From Xenopus tropicalis (Eukaryota > Chordata > Amphibia > Anura > Pipidae): 64,000 bases of DNA. Below, piece after piece: positions 22,501-30,475 of the stretch. The notes beneath the pieces were generated by a model. It did not search any database, was not told the DNA's origin, and worked only from the letters and a program-made list of their open reading frames with translations. Each line of letters begins with the position of its first letter. Position 1 is the stretch's first letter. Location: assembly GCF_000004195.4 (NCBI RefSeq), contig NC_030684.2, positions 105,353,929 through 105,417,928 on the forward strand, read 5' to 3'. Position numbers and translations under genes: made by a program.

Positions 22501-25500
22501 ACCTTCTCAGGTAATTTCATGTTTTGTAGAACCAATACGGCTCTGTATCCTTTGCCTGATACAATGAGAAGAATGTTTATTTACCTTTAATACTTTCTCT
22601 GTTTGCTGATAGACCATGTTCAGCTGTTTGTAACCCCTGTTCCTGTGCCCCACTACCTGAGTCGGTCCCTAGCATTGTGTCTTTGGGATGCACTGGAGGA
22701 AAAGCTGCACTGACCTTGGCAGGAACAAAATCTCCTTTTTCCATTCTGACTTCAGTTCTTAACCTTGTCTGCAACATTTGTAACACCCACAAGGGAATGA
22801 CCAGTAAGGTGAGGTCTCCAGCGCAGATCTTATTATATATTCCTGAAATCAGTGACATGAATTACATGGTGCTGTGTTGGTGGCTAAAATCAGGTGGAAA
22901 AAATAGTGGGTTTAATGACTTCCATACACGCATGCTTTGCATGTCTAATTGTGATTGTGTGTATGTGCTGTGGTTAGGACTTGTATCTAGAGTCAACAAA
23001 AACCTAAAGGAGTTGTACAAGTGACAAGCTAGTCTGTGCATCCTAATGTGTTGGAATCAAAGCACTGTGGCCTTCAGTACTGCAGCAATGCGCAGTAAAT
23101 GCATATTCTATGTTTCTTATATCTCAGCAGCACTCTTCTTTATTGTAATATTTCTGTATATCTGGCTCACACTGTACATTGGTCGGCTGTGTATATTATC
23201 TTATTAATGTATTTGTTCATCTGTAACATAGCCCTTACATATTCTGTATTTTAACTAGGGATTTAAAAAAAAAGATTTAGCCAAATAACAAACTGCATCT
23301 GAAACTTAATCTGAATTATCATATGAAACAGTTGTGTTATATGTGTGCAGAAAAATGGGATTTATGGACCTTCCTTCTATTACACAGGTGGGGTGGTCAA
23401 GATAGTGAGCCACTTTATAATAGAATTTTTACCTCTTGACTTCCCTTAGCATCTGGAACTGGAAGCCCTGCTTGTTTTTTTAATCCCAGTTTGTTTCTGA
23501 TGTTTCCATTGTTTCTTGTACAGTTTGCCTTTCTATTGGAGTCCAAAGGACTGCAGGATTACTTATGGCAGATTTGTGAGTCCCAATCTCCAGCGGTGAC
23601 TCCTCCTTCTGCTTGGGTTCTGCGGCATGAATATCACCTGCAATATTGTGTGTTGTCTCTGCAAAACAAAGTGGTAATTATTTAATTCCTTTTCTAAAAC
23701 AGCCTTACTTTCCAAATATGTAACTCTTCTCCTGCCTTCACCACTTCAGTTTTTCATTTTTTCTCTACATATTGGAGGTACCCATTATAATCAAACTGCC
23801 TTATTAGAGTTCGCATTTATTTTTTTTAAATAGTTTGCATATTATGGCTGAACCTGTACACATAGTATTTCTTGCATGTTTATTTGAATTGCATATTATG
23901 CACCTCTGCTGTGGCGTTACCCTTAGAAAGGACAGTATGCCCATTAATCAAACTATTTTTTGCTTGAAATGCCCTTTAATTCACTCTTGTTCACTCAATT
24001 TAACTCTGGTTGTTTCCATAACTTGATTAAAGTCGGATTTTTTTTTTTTCTCTCTGTTTAATGCTTATGTAGGCTGCCATGTGTCCAGATGGTTGCCACC
24101 ATGCTTCAATTTTCCACAGTGTCTCCCTCACTCTAGTGAGTAGGCTCCTGCCTGGCAGTGAATACTTGGCTTATCAGCTCATTTCGGGGCTCATCTTTAA
24201 CCCATCTTTCTTCCCGTAAGTTGTCACCTCATTATAAAGTATATTAAAGAACATTTGTCATTCTCACTGTAACTATCACCGTTTTGTTTGGGTACTTAAG
24301 GTTCTGTGAGTTGGGGATCTATTTGTATCACACAACCAGGCATATCAGGCTTGATAATTAAAAGCAATTTAATTATTAAGCATTTTATTTTAAAACCGTG
24401 GTTAATGAGGGTACAGCAACTACTCCCTTTCATACTCTTAAAGGGGAGGCAAAGGTTAAATCACTGGGCTTACCTCCAGTGAAAATAATCACTTAGCTTA
24501 CTCAGAAGTACACCAGGCCCGCCCAATGTATCAGTTAAGTCATTACAGTTACTGGGGGGCACCTAACATTTGGCACCCCCTGCTGATTTAAAATTTAATT
24601 TCCTTTAGGTACAACTAATGGATATGTTATATTTACTTGCAAAAATTGTTTTATTTCCTTGGTAAACCTGATGGTATTTTGATCATGTTCATTTCAGAGA
24701 AGAAGCAGCCGGAGGCCCTGAAGCAGCTGACTTGTTTGATATCCTACATATTGCTCCCACTTCAAAACAGGAACCTCCTAAATCAGTAGCTTTCTCTTCT
24801 TGTCCCAGCCGAGGTGTTCTGCTTAAAGAAGGCTACAAAGACCTTCCTTCTATTAGAGCTTGTTACTTAGCACACTTATCTCATATGGAACAAGAGCTAA
24901 GTCGGTCAAAATTTATCTATCAGGAGCGGACTTGTTCTCTCCAATCTGCAATGCTTCCTGAAACAAGAGGACCGATTTTGCCTTTTGATTGGCCCTTCCT
25001 CCCACTAATTAATCTTTATAATAAAGTAACTAATGCAGAGACAAGGGGCAATGTAGTGAATACTCTCCCTCCAGATCTCGTAAATAAAATCACAAGAAAT
25101 CTTCAGTGGCTTCTTCTCCTGGAAAGCTGGCGTCCTGGATGCTTAAAGAACATTCCTACTGCGGCCAAGCTAGCTCGCATAAGTTGCGTCTTTCTCACAG
25201 GGGGAGACCTATTCTTAGAAGGGTCTGTCCATGCATATACTACAGCCATCCTGATGCTTTACAGCCAGAATAAGTGTTTGGAGTCCTTTAAATTGGATGT
25301 TCCTGTTCCTGGCCTGGCCTCATTTTATGACTTCTACATGGACCTTCTAGAACAGTTTGAGAGTGTTTCCTTTGGTGATCCCTTATTTGGGACATTTGTT
25401 TTGCTTCCATTGCAGCGGCGTTTCAGTGTACAACTTAGGCAGGCTGTTTTCGGAGAACGTGTGAGCTGCCTGAGGTCTCTTGCTGTATCCCTAAAAGAGG

Positions 25501-28500
25501 TAAAGTCCTTTACGTTCACAAGCTGAAACTAAGAAATTTGTTCATCTGAGAAGTGTTGTATCTAATCTGCTTCTACCAATGTAAAAGGTAAAAATACCTT
25601 ACATTTAGTTTATTTTTTTTTCTGTAGATGTAGACAATGCATGAGTATGGGTAATACTGCACATTAGGGATGCATCAAATCCAGGAATTGGTTCAGCCAA
25701 CTATAATCTGATCCTTGACATGATTTTAAAGCCGATGATAAATGAATGTGAACATTTTTTCTTCATATATGGTGCCTAGATATGCAAATTATGGTTTGGA
25801 TTAGTTTGGTATTTGTCCGAATCTTTGTGGGCAGGATGATGTACCACTGTTGGACATGCAACCTATTTATTGATCATGTGGCTTATAAAGCCATATGGAA
25901 TTTGTGCTCAGAACTATAAACAAAGTTTGTAGGATCATTTTGCATATGAGGTACCTTTCTCTTTAATTTTAAAATTTTAAATTGGTTTTGTGAGACATCA
26001 TCAAGGATTGTAATAAGAAAGTGGTCAACATGTGAAATTAGTAGAATGTTCATCAGTTTGGCTGTACCATTGGGACGAAGCATCACAGATATATGAGCCT
26101 CCAGGAAACTTTGTTCATAATTCATAACACCATACCTCTTAGAAGCACTTCCTCTACCTTAGTGTTCTTAAAGTATACTTGTGCTTTGTTTTGTAACAAT
26201 TGGTCATACTTGCTGTTTTCAATGCATTGCAATGCAAGTAGAAAACAAAACACCCAAGTCCAGTTACCATGCAGCAATGGTTCAATTTTTTGTATTTTTC
26301 TTCTTTTAAGCAGTCACATTCCCAATGAACTTTATATTCACAGGCAAACATTCTAAAGTGATGCCATCTCTTGCTCTACTTATGACCGCTCCTAAATAGG
26401 CTGTTAACACTGAGAGTGCCTATTTCCAATAAGAAGCAAAAAATCCCAGCACTAACTTGTTTGTTTTACAAATGAAGAAGTGATTGTGCAACAGTTGGTT
26501 TTGTTATATACATATAGTTTAGTATTTCTTTGCTAGAATAACCCGCTCAAGACTGGCATAGGAATTTTGGATGTTTTGCCTTCTGTGTTTTTTAATTGTC
26601 CAAACTCCCTATAACACCTATCATGTTCCCCCTACTTTTCGCATGATTTGGATTCAGTACTGTGCTCAGCCAAACTGAATCCAAACCCTAAAAGTCATTT
26701 GGTGTTAAATCTCAATCAATCAGTTCAATATTTTTTGCATGGTATTATCCTTTTTGGAGGAACTGAATTAAAAAATTATGAATTTATTTTATTTATTTCA
26801 TTCATGTAAAAATCCTTATCCTGTGCCTTTTGCTTCTAGTTACCTGTCCCACTTGCCTTATATACTTCTCCTTCTGAGGATAACCTGGATCTCCTTCATC
26901 TCTACTTCCGAACCCTGGTGACAGGAGCTTTGCGCCAGACCTGGTGTCCTGTTCTTTATGTTGTGGCTGTAGCTCATGTAAACAGCTTCATCTTTTCACA
27001 AGACCAAGTGGCTCAGGTAGGGTGATAGCAATATGAACACAGCAGCAAATTATTCTCCATTGTATGAGTTTAATCTTGAATCACATTAAATTATATGAAT
27101 ATAAATGCTAATTGGTATATTGGTATTTGTGATTTTCCTAACAGGAAGTTGATGCTGCAAGAAAAAGCATGCTCAGAAAGATCTATCTACTGGTTGACCA
27201 GGTATGTGTTCCACAACCTCCATGTTATAGGGAAAAATCAGTTCCCCAACAAAGGAGAATAAGATCAAAAGTCCTTTTTTAAATATGTGTTACCATACAT
27301 GGGCAAATCTAAGCTTCCGATTCTCCTCCTTCAGGACGAGTCGTCAGTGTATCTGCCGATGTATGGGGCTCTTCGAGCTTGCCCAATTAACATCTTGCCA
27401 AAAATGGGGCAGATATCATTGGGGCAGGTCTAAAAATCTCATTGAGGCAAGGACTGCATCAGCTTGTTGATGTTGCCCTCTCACCCCAACAGCCTTCCTT
27501 CCTTCCTGTCACTGTGATAGATCATTTGGCCCAATATATATATGGGGGGAAACCTGTAAGTTTGGCAACCTCTTCCCTTGGATATTTCAGTGTATGAAAT
27601 ATCCAGCTTTAGTTTCAGGGTATAAGCATATTATAGATGGACTTTTTCTGGTTAACTTTTTAATTCATCATTATTTATATGGTTAGTTTTTTTTAAGCAT
27701 TTATGCTTTATATGCTTTTGTTTAATGGTTTTTTCCCACCCTGCAAGTGAAATTGCTATCTGTCAGGAAGAAGAAATCGACCTGCACTCTCTTTATTCAG
27801 AAGCAATGCTCTTGTTCCCTGGATAACTTGCTAAGCATCACCATGTTTTGGAGATAAGAACAAGTAGAGCGCTCGCATACATTTAAGGCGCTTAGCCATT
27901 TTAACTGAGCCACAGGCTTATCTATTTTTTCAGGCTGCCTTCTACTACTATTCCATTCTGATTTCCAAACTGCTGCCTGGTTGCTGTTAACCAGACAGCA
28001 GTTGAAACTCTGAGTCACAGGACAAAAAATGCCATGGCCATAAAAAAAAAAACAGATTTTCGCTACATATGGCAATGATCAAAGTGCTGCTACTCACCCC
28101 AGATTGCTTCACATTAATAAGAAATGCTTTGGCTTTTCAGAATGCCCAAGTGTGTCTAGATTTAGGGGCCTGACGAAGGGAGGGTGTTTCCCCCCCCCCC
28201 GAAACATTGATCAAGGTGGTCATAATAAATGGGGTAAGCTCCCCGACTGCATATGTATGTGTGTGCGGCTCCATTACACAAACAGTTTGCTAGAGGATAA
28301 GGATCTGCCAGTCCTGCGGAAGGCTTGCACCACTATTGCAGTGAGTATAGCAGCGACAGATGTGCGGCTTTAACAAGTGTGTGGATTGTCCACAGAAACA
28401 GTCATTTTTTTTATTGGTCTGGTACAGTGCTCTTTGTACCTCAATGCCAGGGCCTATTTGGAATCCCCGGCCAAACCTGGGGGTCACCATACATACAGTG

Positions 28501-30207
28501 TTTTAATCACCACTACTTGTGGCATCTATGAGAATGCTCCAACTGGCCTCAGAGCGCTTCTTACTTTAAAATGGTGCTGTCACCAGTCCCATCAAAAAAT
28601 ATGGGATACACTGCCTAAAGCAGACCCTGTTTAGGAATACTGGAGCAAACACTTCTGAATAGTGTGCATCTGTCAGCACTTGCATTTGCCTTAAGCCAAG
28701 CCTTCCTTTGCTTTCTTTGCTTTCCTGTAGGGAGTAGCAGTAATTGGCATTTTTGGGTGTTCTGACTGCAGCCTTTCTCAACTAGCTCTAGTTGAGAAAG
28801 GCTGCAGTCAGAACACCCAAAAATGCCAATTACTGCCATCGTCAAAAAGTCCGTTGTGCTATGTAAGGCAAGAGCCAAAACACTCGGTTAAGCATTTTGG
28901 TGTAGAGGTCAACCTGTCACAGTTTATTTGTGGCCAATAAGGTGCTTCATATTCAGGGGTGATTTGACTCAAATGCCCTGTGTCCCATTAGCCTAAGGTC
29001 TGTAACCGTTCTGTCCAGTCTTTTTGGACAGAGAGGAGAGAGGAGAGACAGGCTCTCAATTTTCTTTTGTTGCAGAGTTAAAAATGAGAAGCACATTTTC
29101 CAGTTCTCTAGTCCCCTGGAGGCTTCAGCAAAGGAATGACAAATGAAAGTATCTTTTAACAGTTAAAGCAATGGATCATCTTGACTCTTGGACTTATGTA
29201 TTAATCAGACTGTTTGAGCAAGTTTCCTGCTCAGCCTATGGCAAGCCTTTGATGTATAGCCACCACCTATCATATATAGGGTGAATCTCAATTAGAATGT
29301 GACATATACTAGAAAAGGTATTTTAGTCCTTTTGACTGTAAATAGACTGTGCTAATTATTTCTGAGGGCTGTAGCACCCTTGATAAGTAGCAGCAATGAG
29401 AAGGCTATCTACCTCTCACAGAATGCTTCCCATTCAGTTAAACACAATTTTTAAAATACGTACATTTCACAAGGTATATTTAATAGCAGATATGAGGTTC
29501 TGAAAATGAGCTGAAGATCACCTGAATGAACGTTTGCAAGGCAAATAACCTTGGTTCTTCATGAGTATTGGCAGAACAGCAGCAAATAAAGGGAAATGCA
29601 AAGGCGGTTATGGGAGAACTCCAATGCTAAAGGCAGCTATACACAGGCCTATCTAGTATAGTCTCTGGCCAACTGGCTGAAAGACAAAGAGGATACAAGA
29701 GGCCACACACAGTATGAGAGCACAAAACATCAGAGCAGCAGGAAGTGAAGAGAAGCTGTAGCTTCAGAACATTGGATCACAGGCAGCCCCCCCCCCCCCC
29801 CCCCCCCCCCCCACTGTAGCTTTTATAAGGGAGAGATCTAGTCCAGCCCCCATTTTAAAAGCATAAGACCACCATTTATGGTACAGGTGTGTGGGTGTTG
29901 CAGCCATTAACCATTGTCAGCTTATGTAGAAGTTTTGTGCCACAGGTATTAGTCAGTCCATTCTGCATCGGAGAATTTGATACAACTGCCCATGGAGCGT
30001 TAGACTTTCAAGATTGGTTCTTTTTGTAAGATTAACATTATATTTATTGTTCAGGATTTACGGAGACATCTCCTATTCTACAAACAGCTGTTCAGCGACA
30101 GTCCTGTGGGATTTGAGCTGTATGAGCAGCTACCTCCAATACGAGAGCGCTATCTGAAGATTGTGACTGAAAAGCACCACGAGGCGAGTGGAGTAAACTC
30201 CAAGTGA
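4404..30207 (+). CDS. RPAP1: RPAP1, RNA polymerase II-associated protein 1 (24 coding exons)
   Basis: Joining 24 exons gives 4287 coding bases, 1428 residues plus TGA; human RPAP1 is about 1390. The exons are listed separately. The start is ATG 4404 with A at -3, opening MLSRPKPGE, the conserved vertebrate RPAP1 N-terminus. Residues about 225-265 ([26 protein letters not shown]) form the RPAP1_N motif. Residues about 325-424 ([29 protein letters not shown]) form RPAP1_C. An acidic run (about 501-515) and a lysine-rich run follow, then a long leucine-rich helical region ending near [12 protein letters not shown]. No signal peptide or membrane span is visible. The known role is binding RNA polymerase II, with proposed roles in Pol II assembly or nuclear import and a Mediator-related transcription function that maintains cell identity. 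All joins keep phase and no exon has a stop, so the gene looks intact. Confidence 0.96.
5472..5620 (+). CDS. RPAP1: RPAP1 coding exon 2
   Basis: Acceptor CTTGTAG, donor GTAAGT. Completes codon 64 (Glu) and encodes EFPDLPPIL through the conserved [15 protein letters not shown]. It ends in phase 0 at residue 113. Confidence 0.93.
5672..5760. repeat. Fragment of a dispersed frog repeat
   Basis: AAGGGGAACTGTCACCCTAA is a recurrent terminus-like word in frog MITEs. Only this end is visible and no partner inverted repeat was found. Confidence 0.4.
6267..6715. mobile_element. T2/Kolobok-like MITE, complete with TTAA flanks
   Basis: TTAA at 6267-6270 is followed by AGGGGTTGTCCACCTTTGAG; the right end is AAAGGTGAGCCACCCC followed by TTTAA (TTAA at 6712-6715). 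Inverted ends plus TTAA at both sides fit the Kolobok (T2) MITEs known from Xenopus. It lies in the intron between coding exons 2 and 3. Confidence 0.8.
7452..7750. mobile_element. Retroelement fragment with repeated ends, possibly Penelope-like
   Basis: A roughly 50-bp segment (AAGATTCTCATTCAT through AGTAGAATTAA) occurs twice in direct orientation (about 7455-7504 and 7525-7574). Part of it (TTAATTCTACTAGATACTGT, 7728-7748) returns inverted at the far end. Between them lies a stem flanked by CTGAAGA (7656-7662) and GAAAC (7682-7686). The mix of direct and inverted ends resembles Penelope-like elements, but no protein is left to prove it. Confidence 0.5.
7916..8008 (+). CDS. RPAP1: RPAP1 coding exon 3
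   Basis: Acceptor CTCTGCAG, donor CAG/GTAAGA. Encodes 31 residues starting [16 protein letters not shown] (114-144), phase 0 at both ends. The start matches the conserved IIERDTS junction of the family. Confidence 0.93.
9473..9644 (+). CDS. RPAP1: RPAP1 coding exon 4
   Basis: Acceptor CATTCCAG, donor CCAG/GTAACC. Encodes [20 protein letters not shown], the conserved KxSIFAQ segment, then a variable serine-rich stretch. It ends one base into a codon. Confidence 0.92.
10106..10300. mobile_element. Degraded MITE of the CCATACAC-terminus family
   Basis: Begins ATAAGGTGGCCATACACCAT, matching the left terminus at 44238, and continues with words typical of that family (TGCCGATTTGG, CAGGCAGATATTGATCGTGC). 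The right end is lost. Confidence 0.55.
10597..10761 (+). CDS. RPAP1: RPAP1 coding exon 5 (RPAP1_N motif)
   Basis: Acceptor CTCTTGCAG. Encodes most of the RPAP1_N motif ([19 protein letters not shown], then [12 protein letters not shown]). The donor is the weak CTTG/GTAGAA; it is chosen because it alone joins to the next exon as [11 protein letters not shown], the conserved family sequence. Confidence 0.9.
11333..11518 (+). CDS. RPAP1: RPAP1 coding exon 6
   Basis: Acceptor GTGTTAAG, donor GCAG/GTAATC. Starts by completing Asp257 ([12 protein letters not shown]), the end of RPAP1_N, followed by a low-complexity charged linker of the kind that varies between species. Confidence 0.9.
11700..11770. 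repeat. Short direct duplication
   Basis: A segment of about 36-40 bp, beginning TTTCCATTTATTTTTCAGCA and running through AGGAACAG, is present twice in tandem (about 11692-11730 and 11733-11770). It creates two identical acceptor-like TTT-CAG sites inside an intron. Confidence 0.7.
12157..12272 (+). CDS. RPAP1: RPAP1 coding exon 7 (start of RPAP1_C)
   Basis: Acceptor TTTCTTTAG. Encodes [20 protein letters not shown] and [18 protein letters not shown]. The donor AAG/GTCTGG is poor, but GT at 12273 is the position that joins in phase to [10 protein letters not shown]; the frame would otherwise run into intron sequence. Confidence 0.88.
13009..13107 (+). CDS. RPAP1: RPAP1 coding exon 8 (RPAP1_C)
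   Basis: Acceptor GTTTGTAG, donor GAG/GTATAG. Encodes [18 protein letters not shown] through [13 protein letters not shown], the histidine-rich core of RPAP1_C, phase 0 at both ends. Confidence 0.94.
13318..13419 (+). CDS. RPAP1: RPAP1 coding exon 9 (end of RPAP1_C)
   Basis: Acceptor CTTTCCAG, donor AAG/GTGAGA. Encodes [19 protein letters not shown] then [15 protein letters not shown]. In phase with both neighbours. Confidence 0.94.
13718..14220. mobile_element. TTAA-type MITE with AGGAGACATAT termini
   Basis: Left end TAAAAGGAGACATATTGG and right end ATATGTCTCCTTTAA are inverted repeats. The interior segment at about 13935-14040 (CCAATCACAGCCCTGCA through GGTCAGCCTAGCTGCTGATT) recurs at about 54898-54990, showing a dispersed family. 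Confidence 0.7.
14287..14767. mobile_element. Fold-back MITE, PIF/Harbinger-like, CpG-rich
   Basis: The two halves are near-perfect inverted copies across 481 bp. The termini are GGGGCTGATTTAC and GTAAATCAGCCCC, flanked on both sides by TTA (14284-14286 and 14768-14770). The 3-bp TTA duplication and GGGG-start fit PIF/Harbinger MITEs. The arms consist of CpG-containing words such as TTTTTCGTA, TTGCGTAAAA and GCGTTAAAAC, repeated and mirrored. The transcript would form a very long hairpin. It sits in the intron between coding exons 9 and 10. Confidence 0.85.
14993..15160 (+). CDS. RPAP1: RPAP1 coding exon 10
   Basis: Acceptor CTCTTTTAG, donor GAG/GTAAAT. Encodes [20 protein letters not shown] through LLVSPEDE (425-480), a helical leucine-rich segment that matches the human protein closely. 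Confidence 0.94.
15893..16640 (+). repeat. SINE/LINE-tail repeat split by a MITE
   Basis: GTGGTTAGCACTGTTACCTT with CTCCAAAAACATGTAACTGG and CTAGTGTGCTGTATGATAGGG is a diverged copy of a common frog and fish dispersed repeat. It is interrupted at 16069 and resumes at 16554 (TTAGATTCAAAGCTTCAGTG, GGGGCAAGGACTG), the usual continuation of the same repeat. Confidence 0.65.
16069..16553. mobile_element. MITE with AGGCCCCCATACACGG terminus, nested in a repeat
   Basis: Inverted ends AGGCCCCCATACACG and CGTGTATGGGGACCT are flanked by TTA on each side (16066-16068 and 16554-16556). Removing the element and one TTA restores the continuity of the surrounding repeat, so the 3-bp duplication is well supported. 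That favours PIF/Harbinger. The interior is CpG-rich with many ATCG and CGAT words. Confidence 0.8.
16757..16957 (+). CDS. RPAP1: RPAP1 coding exon 11 (acidic/lysine-rich)
   Basis: Acceptor GGGCAG, donor AAG/GTAAAA. Encodes [20 protein letters not shown], then an acidic run of E and D (about residues 502-515), then a lysine-rich run and [12 protein letters not shown]. The family has an acidic insert at the same place. Confidence 0.93.
17700..17834 (+). CDS. RPAP1: RPAP1 coding exon 12
   Basis: Acceptor TTCTCTAG, donor CAG/GTGAGA. Encodes [20 protein letters not shown] through [12 protein letters not shown] (548-592). In phase; reading on past the donor gives intron sequence without family similarity. 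Confidence 0.94.
18287..18466 (+). CDS. RPAP1: RPAP1 coding exon 13
   Basis: Acceptor CATCCATAG, donor CTG/GTAAGG. Encodes [20 protein letters not shown] through [10 protein letters not shown] (593-652). Confidence 0.95.
18673..18830 (+). CDS. RPAP1: RPAP1 coding exon 14
   Basis: Acceptor TTTTTTAAG, an unusual purine before AG but after a T-rich tract. Donor CAG/GTGTGT. Encodes [16 protein letters not shown] through [15 protein letters not shown], ending two bases into an Arg codon. The intron upstream is only 206 bases. Confidence 0.93.
19110..19289 (+). CDS. RPAP1: RPAP1 coding exon 15
   Basis: Acceptor TGATTTCAG completes the Arg codon. Encodes [17 protein letters not shown] through IEAQFR. 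Donor CAG/GTAATA, ending two bases into a codon. Confidence 0.94.
19559..20199. mobile_element. TTAA-type MITE with AGGACATGTAA terminus
   Basis: TTAAAGGACATGTAATGCC on the left mirrors GTTTACATGTCC on the right (about 20184-20194). It fills most of the intron between coding exons 15 and 16. A 166-codon open frame inside it (19573-20073) has no recognisable motif and is likely chance. Confidence 0.65.
20277..20481 (+). CDS. RPAP1: RPAP1 coding exon 16
   Basis: Acceptor ATTTTAG, donor CAG/GTAGGT. Encodes [20 protein letters not shown] through [15 protein letters not shown] (ends at residue 833), containing the conserved SxDQVTGLxxLVEGCLR-like region. Confidence 0.94.
20790..22063 (+). mobile_element. 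Non-autonomous Helentron/Helitron-like element with tandem interior
   Basis: The left end carries GTGTTGGGTT (20790-20799) and the right end its exact inverse AACCCAACAC (22025-22034). The inverse is followed at once by a perfect 8-bp hairpin, GAAGTTTG-TTCT-CAAACTTC (22035-22054), and then CCTTTCTAG. An inverted repeat set inside a 3'-terminal hairpin, with CTAG at the edge, is the signature of Helitron2/Helentron-type rolling-circle elements. The interior repeats a unit of about 110-170 bp around CACCTATTGACTTT (near 21015, 21187, 21328, 21472, 21582, 21725 and 21855), as in DINE/HINE elements. No protein is encoded. It lies in the intron between coding exons 16 and 17. Confidence 0.7.
22401..22510 (+). 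CDS. RPAP1: RPAP1 coding exon 17
   Basis: Acceptor GTTTTTCCAG, donor CTCAG/GTAATT. Encodes [18 protein letters not shown] then [18 protein letters not shown], ending two bases into an Arg codon. Confidence 0.94.
22613..22808 (+). CDS. RPAP1: RPAP1 coding exon 18
   Basis: Acceptor TGCTGATAG, donor AAG/GTGAGG. The upstream intron is only 102 bases. Encodes [16 protein letters not shown] through [11 protein letters not shown], including the conserved [15 protein letters not shown]. Confidence 0.94.
23524..23673 (+). CDS. RPAP1: RPAP1 coding exon 19
   Basis: Acceptor TTGTACAG, donor GTG/GTAATT. Encodes [17 protein letters not shown] through the highly conserved [19 protein letters not shown] (936-985). 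Confidence 0.95.
24073..24215 (+). CDS. RPAP1: RPAP1 coding exon 20
   Basis: Acceptor TTATGTAG, donor CCC/GTAAGT. Encodes [20 protein letters not shown], then the conserved [19 protein letters not shown]. It ends two bases into a Pro codon completed by the next exon (FFPEE). Confidence 0.94.
24437..24610. mobile_element. TTAA-type MITE fragment
   Basis: CTTAAAGGGGAGGCAAAGG at the left and AATTTCCTTTAG at the right are inverted T2-like ends. The interior words GGCACC and ACATTTGGCACCCCC recur in the fold-back at 58040-58400. Confidence 0.55.
24698..25499 (+). CDS. RPAP1: RPAP1 coding exon 21 (large exon, 267 codons)
   Basis: Acceptor CATTTCAG, donor GAG/GTAAAG. The longest exon (802 bases). 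It encodes [98 protein letters not shown] and more, all close to human RPAP1. No internal stop. A single large 3' exon in this position is usual for the family. Confidence 0.97.
25668..25845. repeat. Diverged GAATCC-type dispersed frog repeat
   Basis: TTAGGGATGCATCAAATCC with later TTTGTCCGAATCTTTGTGGG matches a common Xenopus repeat built on CCGAATCC words. A related copy is at 42390-42618 in the other orientation. Confidence 0.5.
26840..27016 (+). CDS. RPAP1: RPAP1 coding exon 22
   Basis: Acceptor TTGCTTCTAG, donor CAG/GTAGGG. Encodes [20 protein letters not shown], then [18 protein letters not shown] through the conserved [18 protein letters not shown]. Confidence 0.96.
27145..27201 (+). 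CDS. RPAP1: RPAP1 coding exon 23 (19 codons)
   Basis: A tiny exon with acceptor CCTAACAG and donor CAG/GTATGT. Encodes [19 protein letters not shown], matching the ARRSMLQK region of the human protein. The upstream intron is 128 bases. Confidence 0.93.
27285..27490. mobile_element. Degraded MITE of the CCATACAC-terminus family
   Basis: TACCATACATGGGCAAATC resembles the left terminus at 44238. The following TGCCGATGTATGGGGCTCTT and GGCAGATATCATTGGGGCAGG match the family interior. The right terminus is absent. Confidence 0.5.
28160..28215 (+). other. CTGACGA / C-tract / GAAAC hairpin motif
   Basis: CTGACGA (28170-28176), one A, a G-rich arm, loop TGTTT, a run of 11 C (28190-28200) and GAAAC (28201-28205). 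The G and C arms can pair. The layout matches the motif at 7656-7686 and is discussed in the findings. Confidence 0.45.
28737..28836. repeat. Perfect palindrome, two 49-bp arms
   Basis: The left arm starts GCAGTAATTGGCATTTTTGG at 28737 and ends CTCAACTAG at 28785. The right arm starts CTAGTTGAG at 28788 and returns to CCAATTACTGC at 28836. I compared all 49 positions and found no mismatch; only two bases (CT) form the centre. Confidence 0.92.
29787..29812 (+). repeat. Homopolymer of 26 C
   Basis: An uninterrupted run of 26 cytosines in the last RPAP1 intron. Such runs are rare in vertebrate DNA and often length-variable or poorly sequenced. Confidence 0.9.
30055..30207 (+). CDS. RPAP1: RPAP1 terminal coding exon 24
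   Basis: Acceptor TATTGTTCAG. Encodes [17 protein letters not shown] through [19 protein letters not shown] and stops with TGA at 30205-30207. This matches the conserved C-terminus. The preceding intron (27202-30054) is the gene's largest at 2.85 kb. Confidence 0.95.
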   Translation, partial: DLRRHLLFYKQLFSDSPVGFELYEQLPPIRERYLKIVTEKHHEASGVNSK

Positions 30208-30475
30208 AGGAAAACATATAGTCATACTGTTCCAAGGAGTCCTTTAAAGCCACTTACGTATGAACAGCATTGGTATAAGACCTGTATTCTGTGCCAGGAG
30301 GCATAGTACAAAACTGCCCATTTCTTGTAAGGGCTGTTTAACCCCCACACTGGTTTATTAAACCTAAGCTGAAGAGTTCTGATGTAGAAGGACCTCTAAA
30401 TAGACTAATAGATCTCCATTATTTCCCTTATTTTTATTGGGGAATGTATAATAAAAACCTTTTTTTTTTTTTTTT
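30208..30475 (+). terminator. RPAP1: RPAP1 3' UTR and polyA signal
   Basis: About 250 bases of 3' UTR with AATAAA at 30450-30455, followed by CCT and a T-rich tract. No second AATAAA lies closer to the stop codon, so this is the likely cleavage signal. Confidence 0.8.

Noticed and set aside
28737..28836. microRNA precursor
   Set aside because: A perfect 49-bp stem with a two-base loop lacks the bulges and loop size of natural precursors; duplication or artefact is more likely.
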